From NCBI GenBank assembly GCA_008828725.1, contig MEHQ01001088.1:1-64000 (forward strand): DNA of 64,000 bases, written 5' to 3'. The DNA is from Saccharina japonica. Taxonomy: Eukaryota; Sar; Phaeophyceae; Laminariales; Laminariaceae. A program made the translations under genes and the position numbers. This document shows positions 11,701-21,460 of the stretch, one piece after another; the stretch's first letter is position 1; each line of letters starts with the position of its first letter. The notes beneath the pieces were generated by a model. It was not told where the DNA came from and did no database searches. It was given only the letters and a program-made list of their open reading frames with translations.

Positions 11701-13530
11701 TCATTTTTTTCCACCCCTTTTAATACCCAGTGTTTATCAATCATTCCACCCCCAGTGTTTGCTGCTGTGTAGATATTTGGAAATGTTTGGAGAGCGTGTT
11801 CGCAATTACGGAAGACCATAGGAAATAGGACCTGCGGTACACCCAAATACCTATATTATATATTTCCTTTGTCATTTGGTCCCATTTATATGTGCCCCCC
11901 TGTAATGGACCAATGTATTTGCCCTCTGCTCGGATTGTTTTGTCTCTCGTTCTTTTTTATTTCTCCCACCTTTCCATGTCTTGTCTTCCGTCCTTTCTTC
12001 TCTTGCTTTGTTTTCAATTGTCTCAATTGTCCGTAAAAGTCTGAAATGAAAAGGACGTGGCCTGCTTTTGTCTAAAAAAAACCTGAAATGCAGCGGCGGT
12101 CCCGAATTTCGGAGCATCTATAACCGCTCAATCGAGTTATACGAGGGTGCGTGTTCCTTCCCCGTACGTACCATCCTCGCATGGACACGTACGGCCATTC
12201 AAGCCAACACCAGTGATGCCGTCGCCCGCGCTTGGGGGCGACGTGTGGTACCATTGATGCGTACGAAGCAGCCAACATTTAGCTCGCGTTTGGATAGGGC
12301 GTGGGTAGCATTTGTCTTGGCAAATACTATGCCTGCCTCGGTGCACCCCAACTCAGGAACTAGCCACTGAAGTGTATGCCCTAGAAGGCGCGCGCCTTAT
12401 CGTTGGAACTATATATAGCACCTATACTCCCTCTTTTTAAGGGGTTGGGGGTGAATGGAATTAATTATGTATTCACTTGAGGTTCACATCATATGTGGAG
12501 GCCTGTGATGCTGTCAGAGGTTGGATGGCCCCAATGGCCCATGGAAGTCCCCTCGTGATCGGTGTATACCGTGGGGGTCGACGAGTCACTGATGCGAAAG
12601 CTATGCTGTCTAAGTTGTTTTGTCGTTTTGCCGCCCTACTATTTCGTACCGGTGATACGAAAATCCCCAGCCGGGGTCGATGAAGCGCATTCGGCAAAAA
12701 AGAGGAATCCATGGAGTTTAGTTTTCACCTTCGAGGGGGCACGTCTGAATTAATTCATTCTATTTCAAGACATTAAAGTGTTTGCGTTTTTTTTTTTAAC
12801 TTTTACTTCTCTAAACATTCTGCCGAAGGGAGGATTTAAGGTAAATTTTAGAAAAAACGGCAAACAATTACTTTAGAGAAGTATGTTTTTGATCAAAAGT
12901 TACGGTAACGTTTGTCTCTCAGTTTGATTAGCCTACACGCACCGAGCATTCTACCGACGCAGAACGCCCCAAATTATGGGAGATGTTTCCAAGATGTCCC
13001 CCATAGGCCCCAACCTTGCTGCTTGCTCTACACAACACAACAACCGGTGGGAGCACAGAGGCTCGGGAGGTGTGCTACAGTATGATACGGACAAGCGGTG
13101 CTGGGTTTTGCTAACGGGGCGCCGGCGGACTGCTGGCGGCCCGCTACGGTACGCTCTCGCCGGCTTGGTGTCGTGGAGGATGCGCTGTTCAGAAGAACTA
13201 TTCGTACGAGTTACTCGTACGAGTCGTATGGAGACGTACTCGTACCGCCTTGCTTGTAGAGCGCGACAGGATAACAGATCGCCGTGTATCATTTCAATTT
13301 CACCACACTGCGGTAGCAGCACTAGCAGCACTAGCAGCAGCGGCGGCGCGCCGCCACGGTCTATATATGTCGGGCGCCGGGCGGGCTTGGAGCGGAGCGT
13401 GCCGGCGCGGTGTCGCGCGTAGGTCGTGGGCAGCAGCAGCAGGAGCAGCACACGACAAGAACAGTTGGAGGCAAAATCGAAAAAAGCAAAAACGGAATAT
13501 GTTGCTACTGCTGCTCTGCTGCTGCCTTCC

Positions 13531-13573
<43 letters not shown>

Positions 13574-15324
13574 GCTGCTGCTGGGGCTGCCGCCACGTAG
13601 CTGCAGCCACCGGTGCTGCTGCTTGCGGTCGTGGGATTGCAGCTGCGGCACTGCGGTCATACCCCTGCCGCCGCCACCGTTGCTGGGCTGCCGTTCCTCT
13701 CGGACGCTACTTTTTGTTTTCGTTGTTTCTTTGGTTTACCGCATTGCCTCACCCCACTTCCCTTATTATTTTCGGAGGCGTCGCCTGCAGGATTTTGTTT
13801 ACTTTTATCGCAAACAAAACGAAACCATGAGGGGAAGGGAATTCACTTTTTTGAGCAGAAGGAAAGTATTTATTTTTTCTACTTCTATCGCAAACACTCT
13901 ATTGATTCATTCATTTTGACACAAGAGGGACACGATATAGTTACGTAGCGGTACGTAGACATTCGGTTTAAAAACAAACTGTTCCTGCGTCATATGCTTG
14001 CTCTACGACGGAGCGCGATCGGTGTTATTTTCCTGAAAAGGACAAACGATTGATTTGTACGTATCAGGGTGGGCCTCCTTATAATATATCGGCACTGAGA
14101 GCCTTTCCACAGTGGACTCGCTTAATGCGTTGTGGTTGCTGTTTTGACGCGTGCTACGGTAGAGGTAGCACGTTTTGGCTGAATCGTGTTCTGGACGATC
14201 GGGCCCCTTAACTCAAATTCGTCGGACTTTCATTTTTGTGACGAAATTTGCTTCAGAGTACACTTCGGTCATGAGATTTCTCATCCGGCAGCACTTGTAT
14301 TTTCCTCCAAAATCATTGTTTGGGTGAGGTATGACGCTCCTTAAGTGAGTAGCTCAGAAGAAACATGGTGCACCTCTATCGTAGCATGCGTCTTTAGGTC
14401 GCACATAACGCCGAGCAAGCGCGTGAAAACCGAAAACATATTACTAGCGTGAAAACCGAAAACATATTACTAGTAGTTAAAATGACGATAGAGGTAGTCC
14501 CAGTGACACTTTTTAGCTGAAGCGTTTTCCGAAAGACCGGGCTCCTTAGCCCGAATAATCGGAACTCCATTTTTGTGTGTTGCCATATGTTTCGTCGTCT
14601 GGTTAGGGCCCGTTTTAACGAAGAAAAAAAAAACCAATTTGGAAAAAAATCAAATCAAATCCACTTTTCATTGGTCAACACGCGCACCAGCACCAAAGAT
14701 TAGGATCTTGGGGGGTGCTGGTGCGTGTGTTGACCAATGAAAAGCGATTTTTTATTTTTATTTTTCCAAATTGAATTTATTTTATAATCGTTAATATGGG
14801 ACCTTAGGCCATGGTATTGCCTGTTCATCGGGTATATAACCGTGTTATTGTCCTCTAAAATCAGTTCTTGGGCCGGGGTAAGGTATAGAGCTCCTCAAGT
14901 GACCATACCATCCTCAAAAAAAAAAAAAAAAAACGGGCGCACCTCTATCGTAGCATGCGTTACAACGAAAAACTACCTACTACGGTGATGGCTAACAAGC
15001 CCTACTTATTATGAACCCTAACACTAACGGTGGGCTCCTTTTTTTTGTTGCAGGCGAGCGCGGCCAATTATGGCGTCGCTGGGAGTGCCGCTCGTAGACG
15101 CTGGCAAGATCGTGGAGGGACAGGCGTGGGCCTCGAGAAGAGCCGACGGGAGGCACTACCACCCCATCGTACCCCTCGAGGTTTTCGCTTTGCTGGAGGC
15201 GTTGGTGTCACCTCCTCCGCCACCGCTCCTCCCCGCCGTCGAAGCGACGGCAGGGGGCGGCGATGAGGGGAGCGGAGCCAGACCTCGTTTGGCAACGCTC
15301 GGAACGGACTGTGGACAGCCGTAA
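5565..15324 (+). CDS. Six-exon SGNH / PC-esterase-like hydrolase gene, 5' end not found
   Basis: Exons 5565-5736, 7095-7297, 8116-8184, 9478-9601, 11421-11587 and 15054-15324 (stop 15322-15324) join into one open frame of about 334 residues. Every acceptor ends in AG, every donor starts with GT (GTATTT, GTGAGT, GTGAGC, GTAACT, GTGAGA), and all five junction phases agree (0, 2, 2, 0, 2). Exon 1 carries V-G-D-S-T, the block I nucleophile motif of SGNH hydrolases. Exon 6 carries D-G-R-H-Y-H, matching the C-terminal Asp/His block, and a conserved-looking run G-V-P-L-V-D-A-G before it. Known members (Pmr5/Cas1p-like, trichome-birefringence-like) O-acylate or deacylate polysaccharides in the secretory path; the substrate here is unknown. 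No signal peptide or membrane helix is visible, perhaps because a pyrimidine-rich acceptor precedes exon 1 and upstream exons lie elsewhere. A start at the ATG at 5575 is the alternative. The exons are GC-rich and the introns are MITE-filled. Confidence 0.72.
5831..6269 (+). mobile_element. MITE family M1 variant carrying a nested palindromic element
   Basis: In intron 1 of the hydrolase gene. The left terminal repeat starts at 5831; the right part (GGTTAAGGAGCCCGATGG) is followed by a T tract and the terminal repeat is lost. Bases 6049-6211 are a pair of TTAA-type MITEs inserted head to head. Confidence 0.7.
6049..6211. mobile_element. TTAA-type MITE, head-to-head pair (long palindrome)
   Basis: Two units of about 85 bp in inverse order: CACTAATTCCAAGGATTTTG and its inverse CAAACCACTTGGAATTAGTG, with outer ends near TTAACCCC/GGGTTAA. 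Single units occur at 8223, 10823, 22699 and 23092. Confidence 0.75.
6499..6996 (+). mobile_element. MITE family M1 variant interrupted by a Tourist-like MITE
   Basis: In intron 1. The ends GACGCATGCTGCGGTAGAGG and CGTAGCACGCGTC are present. The M1 sequence GGATTAAGGAGCC is split by the 6712-6921 element, which duplicated TAA. Confidence 0.8.
6712..6921. mobile_element. Tourist-like MITE (family M2), TAA target duplication
   Basis: Starts GGGCCCGTTTTAACGAA and ends CGTTAATTCGGGCCC. It is internally palindromic (CATTGGTCAACACACGCACC and its inverse GGTGCGTGTGTTGACCAATG). TAA lies at 6709-6711 and 6922-6924. A three-base TWA duplication and GGG/GGC termini are typical of PIF/Harbinger elements. 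Confidence 0.85.
7095..7297 (+). CDS. Hydrolase exon 2
   Basis: The acceptor is TGTCACAG and the donor GTGAGT. The frame enters in phase 0 and leaves in phase 2. It encodes a Gly/Cys-rich segment (G-C-C-I-D-T) followed by an aromatic run F-D-Y-T-W-F-R-F-L and ends just before a codon completed by exon 3 to Glu. Confidence 0.7.
7325..7602 (+). repeat. Intronic tandem repeat, unit about 48 bp
   Basis: GGGTTTCTATTGGTCGGTAGA recurs about seven times in diverged form in intron 2 of the hydrolase gene. Confidence 0.7.
7603..8115. other. Intron 2, rest: nothing further recognised
   Basis: Non-coding intron sequence between the tandem repeat and exon 3. Confidence 0.4.
8116..8184 (+). CDS. Hydrolase exon 3 (short)
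   Basis: A 69-base exon between TTGCATGCCAG and GTGAGC. It enters and leaves in phase 2 and encodes W-L-H-Y-E-T-L-L-A-G-T-V-E-A-L-R, an amphipathic helix-like stretch. It is supported mainly because both of its phases fit its neighbours. Confidence 0.66.
8223..8307. mobile_element. TTAA-type MITE, single unit
   Basis: AACCCATTCAGAACTG to CCAGTTGTAAAGGGG, with the internal CATACTAATTCCGAGTAG. It lies directly before an M1 copy in intron 3. Confidence 0.6.
8316..8515 (+). mobile_element. MITE family M1 variant, 3' truncated
   Basis: Starts GACGCAGGCTACGGTAGAG and carries the variant landmark AAATTCCGACGG. It ends in a C-rich tract near 8498-8515 without the right terminal repeat. Confidence 0.65.
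8857..9050 (+). mobile_element. Poly(C)-tailed retroposon end (family P)
   Basis: Intron 3. From GGTTCTTAGCAGGATGC to GACATGAGTAC followed by 18 C. The 3' part GGGATGCGAGGG...ATGAGTAC is homologous to the 3' end of the LINE at 31045. A reading frame (S-R-H-C-R-D-A-R) runs into the C tract, recurring in other family P copies. It looks like the truncated 3' end of a sister LINE. Confidence 0.65.
9225..9275 (+). mobile_element. Poly(C)-tailed fragment (family P), very short
   Basis: CATACGCCTACGGCCATGCATG, then AGGTAA and a C tract. It is only the last ~50 bp of the family and diverged. Confidence 0.45.
9288..9371 (+). mobile_element. LINE 3' end with poly(C) tail, 5' truncated
   Basis: TCTCGAAAGGGATGCGTGG to AACGAGTAC plus about 17 C. 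It is the same sequence as the 3' end of the LINE ORF at 31045-31118, so it is a heavily truncated insertion. Confidence 0.7.
9478..9601 (+). CDS. Hydrolase exon 4
   Basis: The acceptor is GCTCTCCCAG and the donor GTAACT. It enters in phase 2, leaves in phase 0, and encodes I-A-F-M-T-N-H-V-V followed by a helical Asp/Arg-rich stretch. The Asn-His pair could be one of the oxyanion-hole blocks of SGNH enzymes; that assignment is inference. Confidence 0.68.
9643..9835 (-). mobile_element. Two poly(C)-tailed family P fragments in tandem (G tracts on this strand)
   Basis: Intron 4. GGGGGGGGTTGTACTCATG starts a ~55-bp fragment. A second starts at the next G tract (about 9700) and reads through ACGGCCGTAGTC-like sequence to GGGTTTTCACCAACTAGG. 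Both lie in the reverse sense. Confidence 0.55.
9836..10405. other. Intron 4, middle: no feature recognised
   Basis: Non-coding intron sequence. A small G-rich run sits at its start. Confidence 0.35.
10406..10566 (+). repeat. GATCTGCAT 9-bp minisatellite
   Basis: About 16 units of GATCTGCAT or GATCTGTAT and variants in hydrolase intron 4. The long frames on both strands here (D-L-H-D-L-Y repeats) arise from the repeat. Confidence 0.85.
10640..10981 (+). mobile_element. MITE family M1 variant with a nested TTAA-type MITE
   Basis: From AATAGAGGTGCACC to CTCCGTAGCACGCGTC. Bases 10823-10917 are one TTAA-type MITE (AACCCCTTAAGAACTGG to CCAGTTCTGAATGGGTTAA) placed in the M1 motif GGGTTAAGGAGCC. 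Confidence 0.7.
11090..11392 (+). repeat. Two-copy tandem repeat, about 175 bp
   Basis: The landmarks GCAGTAGCAGT and CGGCCGCCTTCCCC occur twice about 175 bp apart, with moderate divergence, just upstream of hydrolase exon 5. Confidence 0.65.
11421..11587 (+). CDS. Hydrolase exon 5
   Basis: It follows TGTACAAAG and ends before GTGAGA, entering in phase 0 and leaving in phase 2. It encodes a charged, Tyr-rich segment (Y-V-H-Q-K-Y-Y-D-W) ending G-S-M-Q-L-N. The acceptor has a weak pyrimidine tract, so the exact start is the least certain of the five internal acceptors. Confidence 0.66.
11588..14145. other. Intron 5, first part: low-complexity tracts, no gene seen
   Basis: Long intron DNA. Bases 13317-13345 and 13430-13450 are AGC-rich, and 13500-13580 is a (CTG)n tract that opens every frame. 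Frames at 12068-12370 and 12950-13950 are not supported as exons: they are inside an intron whose flanking exons already join in phase. Confidence 0.5.
13500..13585. repeat. (CTG)n trinucleotide repeat
   Basis: About 20 near-perfect CTG/GCT units with few interruptions. It produces poly-Leu, poly-Cys or poly-Ala frames that should not be annotated as proteins. Confidence 0.9.
14146..14392 (-). mobile_element. MITE family M1, full copy
   Basis: GACGCGTGCTACGGTAGAGG to CTATCGTAGCATGCGTC in intron 5. All internal landmarks are present. TTT flanks both sides, too short to be decisive. Confidence 0.85.
14484..14961 (-). mobile_element. MITE family M1 variant interrupted by a Tourist-like MITE
   Basis: GACGATAGAGGTAG to CTCTATCGTAGCATGCG. 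The left terminal repeat has a short internal deletion. The M1 part is split by 14606-14803. Confidence 0.75.
14606..14803. mobile_element. Tourist-like MITE (family M2), TTA target duplication
   Basis: GGGCCCGTTTTAACGAAG to CGTTAATATGGGACC, palindromic inside, with TTA at 14603-14605 and 14804-14806. It is a second copy of the element at 6712 and is also nested in an M1 element. Confidence 0.85.
15054..15324 (+). CDS. Hydrolase exon 6, C-terminal Asp/His block and stop
   Basis: The strong acceptor is a T tract ending TTGTTGCAG. The first base completes a Thr codon with exon 5. The encoded segment runs through G-V-P-L-V-D-A-G-K-I-V-E-G and R-A-D-G-R-H-Y-H-P, the usual C-terminal Asp/His pair of SGNH esterases, then a proline run and a low-complexity tail to the TAA stop. 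Confidence 0.72.
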
Positions 15325-15530
15325 AAAGGAGAGGATCGACTTTTGGAAAAGCGGTACGCGTAGGGGGATTGCAGTTTGTTTTAGTTTTCGCCTTTTTTTT
15401 GTGGCAAATAGTTTTTTTGAGTGGTCTCTCGGGATCCTTATACCTGAGCAACTACCCGGTAGTACGTATCGTATATTTACTTCTTGTATACTGTAGCGCA
15501 TACAAGCGCATACAGCGCATACAAGCGCAT

Positions 15531-15830
15531 GCAAATAATGGTCGGGTCGGGGGAACCTAATTCTTCGACGTCATGTTTCGGGTAGAGATACCTCGGAAAA
15601 TAGCAAGACACCACCCTTATAAGGTTGGCCTTGCTCCCAAGACAAAAGACCTGGGGAGAGAGGTCCCCGTGGCGTGTTGCAAATAATGATCGGGCCAGGG
15701 GAACCTAATTCTTCGACGTCATGTTTCGGGTAGAGATACCTCGGAAAATAGTAAGACACCACCCTTATAAGGTTGGCCTTGCTCCCAAGACAAAAGGCCT
15801 GGGGAGAGAGGTCCCCGTGGCGTGTTGTTT
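15531..15830 (+). repeat. Two-copy tandem repeat, 148 bp
   Basis: TTCTTCGACGTCATGTTTCG starts at 15561 and again at 15709. The copies are nearly identical, ending GGTCCCCGTGGCGTGTTG, so the duplication is recent. Confidence 0.9.
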
Positions 15831-17834
15831 TGTGATCCCTTTACGTAGGTGTTATGATTATTGTTATTTTTTTAACCTTGCGACAATGTATTGTGCGTGT
15901 TTCCACTCTTGGAACAGCACAGCAGTTGTGTAGTTCCCCTTTTCTATACGTATATAACTCTGGTATTGTCAGAATATCACCCTACAGTAGTGTTAGTAGT
16001 ACTGTTGATCAACGGTGAGTTACTGATGTAGCAAGGAAATAGTCAGACGACTGCAGTAGTAGTAGTAACAGGCGTTCGATTATGTATGGAGGCGATATTG
16101 TTCAGAATCCCTTGTGTCTTGTTTTTAAATCAGCACTTACCTGCAGTAGAAGAGTGTCGGTGACTCACAAGGCCCCACTATAGGTGTGAAGGTTGGTTTG
16201 CGACATGGTTGCCCCCCCCCCCCCTGGTTGCGTGTAATTAGCACGTGCAGTGTTGCAGCACTAGAGGTATGGCGAGTTAGCACGATTCACGACCTAGTAC
16301 AAAAACGTAATATTAGTAGTCGGACAACAGAACAGCAGCACGTAGCTACCGGTCGTTTCACGAAGGAATATAGTACCTGCTAATAATAGTGAAAAGGGTT
16401 AGGATGATTCGTAGTCGACCGCGAAGGTACTATTACTAGTCGGATTACTGTAGTTGCCGGTGGTTTTACGAAGGAACAGCACCCTGAGCAATGCGACAGC
16501 ATGCTTATAATCACCAACTATGCTGGGCCTGGTGCTGTAGGTAGCACTCGGCCGCCCCACAGCAGGGCAACCATTCCATTTTAGTTTGTTTGCCGTTGAT
16601 TACTTTTGTGTCGAAGGATTATTTGCTTTGGTGCCGGGTACACACCCAAACCCCCTTTCTATCTCGAATAGCCCCCACGAGCCGGGAAAATTCGCACGAA
16701 TGGGTGAAAAGAGAGCAGATGTTAGCCTCGTACAACATCGACAAGGTTGATTTACCCTGGTATATACCCACGATCCGACTCTGTATGCCATACTGCTGTC
16801 GCTAGTGACTTGTGGGCCCACCAGTCTGCCTTCAACTTTTCTGCCATTGTACATGTTTCGAGTACGCTGAGACACGACCGCCCAATGTATTTGCGTCTCG
16901 AGGCGTATTGCATATGATTGTTTGCAAGCCGATTCCATAATTTGATGGTCCGTGTAGCCAGTCTGCTTTATTTCAATGGGCATACACGGTGAGACGCGCT
17001 TTCGTTTTTGCTCGCGATTGACATCTTAGGTGCGAACATGTTTTGCAGTGTTGCGCTAACGTGTTGCATACGATCATACAGTTGGTACCCCGGCGGTTTA
17101 AGAGTTCCCGATATAAGAGCATTCGGGATTTCAAGAGCGGTCAAATCGGCATGCCTCGCCCATACTATACGCTACCAGGTATATATTGCCCACTACATAT
17201 ATGAGCCAGGTGTAGTTAAGAGCGCTTGTTTTTTACTTGGCAGGGGACGCTCTTAAATCGGAGTACCTACTGCTGTAGTTGTTTCCCCCTCCCTCTAAAG
17301 AATTGCGAAAAAGGGCAATGCCAGTGCGGTTCTAAAGCTTTCGTAAAAGGGTATCCATCCCATTGCGTGGTTTGGTGCATGTTTTAAGGGATCTCAGTGC
17401 GCTTTTACTGTTGCGGTAGTAGTGCTCTGTAGGAGGGGGGGGGTACATGTCCGGTGCGTTTTATTGATGTCTTCTTCTACGTCACCCACACATGCAGCAG
17501 AAGTGGTATGTATTCGTAGCAGTCGCGAAGTCGTTGACGGGAGGGGTCTCCAAACTTAGGGGGGGGGGCGTTCTACGATAGGGAATAGGGGCAGCGTTTT
17601 TTCCGGCCTCCTGAGGCAGTATTTCTGACCGATGGAGCTCCTCCCTAAAATGAGGAACAATTGGGTACGTACCCCCATTTGTGTCGCATGCTATGGCTTC
17701 GGTTGAACCGTGGGCCATGGGACTTTTCATCTGGTTTTAGCGGCGACATTGTTTCTGGAGGTCGGTTTTGTGAGCGACGTACCAAATATTACCGTAATTA
17801 TGCAAGAAAACGCCCCCCCCCCCCCCAACCCGAC
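15831..17834. other. No gene seen
   Basis: Non-coding. A short partial duplication (GTCGTTTCACGAAGGAA near 16347 and GTGGTTTTACGAAGGAA near 16460) and TACCAGGTA at 17173 were noted. Open frames are short and unsupported. Confidence 0.4.
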
Positions 17835-17922
17835 ATACTCCGTCCACGGCATTGTAGGGTGCGAGGGTCTATGGCATACGACTACGGCCGTGCACGACAT
17901 AGTACACCCCCCCCCCCGCTCC
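17835..17922 (+). mobile_element. Poly(C)-tailed family P fragment
   Basis: ATACTCCGTCCACGGCATTG to CACGACATAGTACA, followed by a C tract. Diverged but the order of landmarks is kept. Confidence 0.55.
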
Positions 17923-18096
17923 GACCGACTTTTCGAGCTCGGATATCTTCACAGCACAGCAAGAAAAATGAAAATCAGCGCCGAAAATGGTGCGGTTTTG
18001 GAAAGATCTTCTCTTAATCCGAGGGCTGTCCTCAAACGTGTCGTTTGGTATTGGCACCTTCTTTGTTACGGAGTTATCGAGCTCGAAAAGTGGGTC

Positions 18097-18190
18097 CGGG
18101 GGGGGGGGGGGGGGGGTTAGTCGTACGACCATAGACCCTCGTATCTCTACAACGCCGGGACGGAGCATGTCGGGTTTTCCCCGCGGGGAG
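18097..18190 (-). mobile_element. Poly(C)-tailed family P fragment (reverse)
   Basis: A G tract at 18097-18116, then TAGTCGTACGACCATAGACC to GGAGCATGTCGGGTTTT. The ATGAGTAC box beside the tract has been lost. Confidence 0.55.
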
Positions 18191-19419
18191 GGCGTTTACT
18201 CGCATCATTACGGTATGGATGGAACTCCTCAAGAGAGGTGGCCCAGAAGTATTTGGTGCCAACCCTATAATCGGCCGGGAAGGAAGGGAGGAGGGACCCA
18301 GGAACATGTTGGGTGCATGGGCGTTCGTACTGCAGGCCCGCCTGATTTTATGTAAGAGGTACTGTTGTTCGTAGGACGTGTTTCGTTTTTTGTGTTAGAA
18401 GCTCGTCAGTGAAATTCTGCCTAGTTCTGCTTTGTCGAAACAACGAGTAGGAACGAGTTCGTATTGCCACTGTTTGGTCCTCTACTGTTGTGTAGCTAAA
18501 CAAGTTGTAGAGGTTCACGCGTTCATTGTTGGAAGCGGCAGCTAACTTTGTTTTTGCCTGCAGTCGACACTTTGAACCGACTAAACACGACGCCTGTCTT
18601 GGGGGGGGGGGTTGGTTCTGCTTACCTGAAACTGTGGTGGTGTATGTATGTGGTCAGCTTTGAAGTTTTCGTTTGAGTGGAGTGTCAACGGTGGCAGTTA
18701 TTTGTTTGGTCGAGAGAGGGTGTGATAAGTCGGGTTTTTTGTTTGAGATAAGCTGTGCCAGAAGAAGGATTGAACAAAATATCAAAGTGTATACTGTACT
18801 CTGCTGTTTGTACCGGTATACATTTTCAAAAAAAAGTAAAAAACAAATGTGAAAAAAAACACTCGAATTGACCAATGCCATATACTGCGGGTAGTTATTA
18901 TATGTAGAGTTTGCACTTTGCAGCTCAAAATCATTGCTCCATGACTCGAGTATTGGTAGTACTACTGCTCAAGTGAGGAGCTACTCGATAAGGCATTCTA
19001 CGCCTTATCGACGGGTCGGAAGCCCCAACCTGCCAGCATTGTCCGTTTAGATGTGCCTACGGAGCCCGTAGCATTGTGTACTGGGCTTGGCTCCTCAAGC
19101 AAGAGAAAGGGGCTGCCTTCTGAAGACAGGCACATTCTACGACAAGGGTACCACGCGTTTGAGCATTTTGTTTTGCTGGGTGATACATAGAGCGGGGCTC
19201 CCAAGCCGAGGACCTACCCAGCACCGCTGGAATGCCACTAGACTACTAGCGGAGGGTACGGCCGCGACTCCGCCCGTGGCGCTAGCTCTGCGTTTACCAA
19301 AAGTAGAGTACGTACTGTTGTACCTGGTATGGACTATCGTGTGGGCCGGTATCGACTGGGGGAGAACTCTATTTTCGTCTCAAACCTCAACTTCGTCCCG
19401 GGGGGAGCAATTGGCTATA
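18191..19419. other. No gene seen
   Basis: Non-coding, with a G tract at 18601 and a diverged M1-like scrap (CTCAAGTGAGGAGC) near 18969. A frame at 19087-19446 has no recognisable domain. Confidence 0.4.
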
Positions 19420-19524
19420 TACCATTTTCCTCAAAGCCAGGTCTGAGGGAGAGGTATATGGAGCTCCTCTAGTGAGGAGCGTCAAAAACAAATTGGTGCA
19501 CCTCTACCGTAGCGTCATACGTCT
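19420..19524 (-). mobile_element. MITE family M1 fragment
   Basis: GAGGTATATGGAGCTCCTC to TGGTGCACCTCTACCGTAGC: the end of a reverse M1 copy. Confidence 0.6.
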
Positions 19525-19973
19525 GAAGAGTATGGTACCAACCCCATCATAGCTATCGCCACTTGCGTCGGTGATCCACAATGCTATAAAAAGTCGGCGT
19601 GATTCACTCTGTGCTGGTGGTGTGACGGTGATGCACCACCCCAAACAAGTCGAGGTGATCCACTCAAGGCACTACTGTCCGAGAGGAAATGTCTTGAAAT
19701 TCATGATTCAATACGTGTTCCACGCCGCGTCCGAGCTGGATGGTGTCGGAGCTGTAGGCGTCGAAACTCGTAGAGTGTTAGTGTTGGCAGCAATCTACGA
19801 CTGACTGTTGTCGGTTCTGTACGGCTGCAAGATAGGTCCACGTCCTATTCAAGGGTAAGCATATCGAACGTTCGTCGACGTACCAACCTAGCGATGCCTT
19901 AGTATTTTCTACGAATGGTACTGTAGTATTAGTGTACAACAGTTCTACTGGTGGGGTTTCTACGGTATTGGAC

Positions 19974-20235
19974 GGCGCGCGTGCTACGATAGAGGTAGAA
20001 ACGTTTGGCTGATTTGTTTTCTGAATGACCTATTAAAGGCTCCTTAACCCAAAACCGTCGAAATTGCATTATTGTTGTGCAATTTGATCCATAATACATA
20101 CATGTATGCCATTCGATTGATTATCGGGTGGCACGTTTAGGTTCCTCAGAAATATCAGGTTTCGGGTGAGGTATATGACACCTCAAGTGACCACCCTAAG
20201 GAACAACATGGTGCACTTCTATCGTCGCATGCGTC
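19974..20235 (-). mobile_element. MITE family M1 variant, near full
   Basis: GTGCTACGATAGAGGTAGAA to CTATCGTCGCATGCGTC, with the internal AGGCTCCTTAACCCAAAACC landmark. Confidence 0.75.
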
Positions 20236-20869
20236 ATAGGTCCTTCGGTAAGGGCGCGGCCAGACAAAAATTCGCAGGTTGTATTGTGCTACAACGCCAT
20301 CCGCTATTATAGGAGTAGTAGCTCGTGGTCGAACCATGTACTACGTAGTACACTATTAGTAGTAACCGACTCCTCCCCGTTCAATGTATCGGTTGCTACA
20401 GTAACACTACGTAGTGGAGCGTCCCCCACGGTTGTTTTTGAGCTGATTGCAAAGGAGGGGCATTCCCTGTTTGGATCTTCGCACGTATTGTAAGGGTCTT
20501 ACGTTGTGTTTTTCGAGCTGTGAGCGCACAGGCACACCGCCCGCCCGCCTACGAGGTTACTCTTACTTCGCTCCTCAACTCCTTTTAATTGCCTGCTGGG
20601 CAAAATAATAGTCAATAAATCGAAAACGGCCTGGAGTCACCAACTATCTCATTCTTCTCCTCTTCCCTTCTTTGAAGCTCTCTCCTCGGTTTCACTTTTC
20701 CGTGACCTGCGTTTGGCCTCTCAAATGATAAGACTGCTGTGCATCGATCGGTCATCGGCAATCGAGTCTAGGTGCAACACACCAGCTACGAGCTCGTACC
20801 GCGCTAACCCTCACACCCCGAGAACCCCCCCCCCCCCGGCCCGACCTACCACATCCTTTGACTTTTGAG
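20236..20869. other. No gene seen
   Basis: Non-coding; a C tract at 20825. No supported frame or repeat family. Confidence 0.35.
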
Positions 20870-21460
20870 TTTACTTCCACGAAAGTTTCCACGAAACTGA
20901 TTTTTAATTTATATTCGTGGAAGTAATTCTACTCCCACGGAAGTAAACGTTACTCATATGGAAGTAGCAATTACTTTCACTACTTCCGCGGAAGTGTTTT
21001 TTTCGTATTTTAAAAGGTAAACTTCACTCCCATTGAAGTGTTTTTACGTACTTCCATGTAATTAAATTGGAAGTAAAGTAGTTTTACTGCCAATGGACGT
21101 GAAATGGGCATGCATTCACCGCCTGCTTCGAGTTGGTTCACCGTCTCACTTAAAGTGGGCCCATCCCGATTACGAAAACGTGGACCTATTATAAACGGGA
21201 TACTAAAACCGTGTTGCGAGCGGCGCGGAACTAGACCTGTCCAGTGGACGAAGTCCCTCTTCAAACGGAAGCCTCCTCGGAACCATGGAAGTGTTGTTTT
21301 TTCAACAGAAGAAAATACGGTTCACTTCCATGAAGATTTTCTAAGTTAAGTTACATCCATGAAAGTGTTTTTTTACTTTCACCGAAACTTAAACTTTAAC
21401 TTCCATGAAAGTAAATTTAGTTTCATGGAAGTTAAAGTTTACTTCCACGAAAGTTAGAAA
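20870..21460. repeat. Cluster of ACTTCC/GGAAGT palindromic motifs
   Basis: About fifteen or more ACTTCC or GGAAGT half-sites, many as ACTTCCRYGRAAGT, flank a 190-bp unique centre (about 21100-21290). The pattern resembles the subterminal repeats of a DNA transposon, but clean terminal repeats and a target duplication were not found. Confidence 0.5.

Noticed and set aside
12951-13950. Several long frames on both strands
   Set aside because: They come from the CTG and AGC tracts in intron 5 of the hydrolase gene.
19571-19804. 77-codon + strand frame that looks protein-like
   Set aside because: No recognisable motif, no splice-compatible neighbours; not enough to call an exon.
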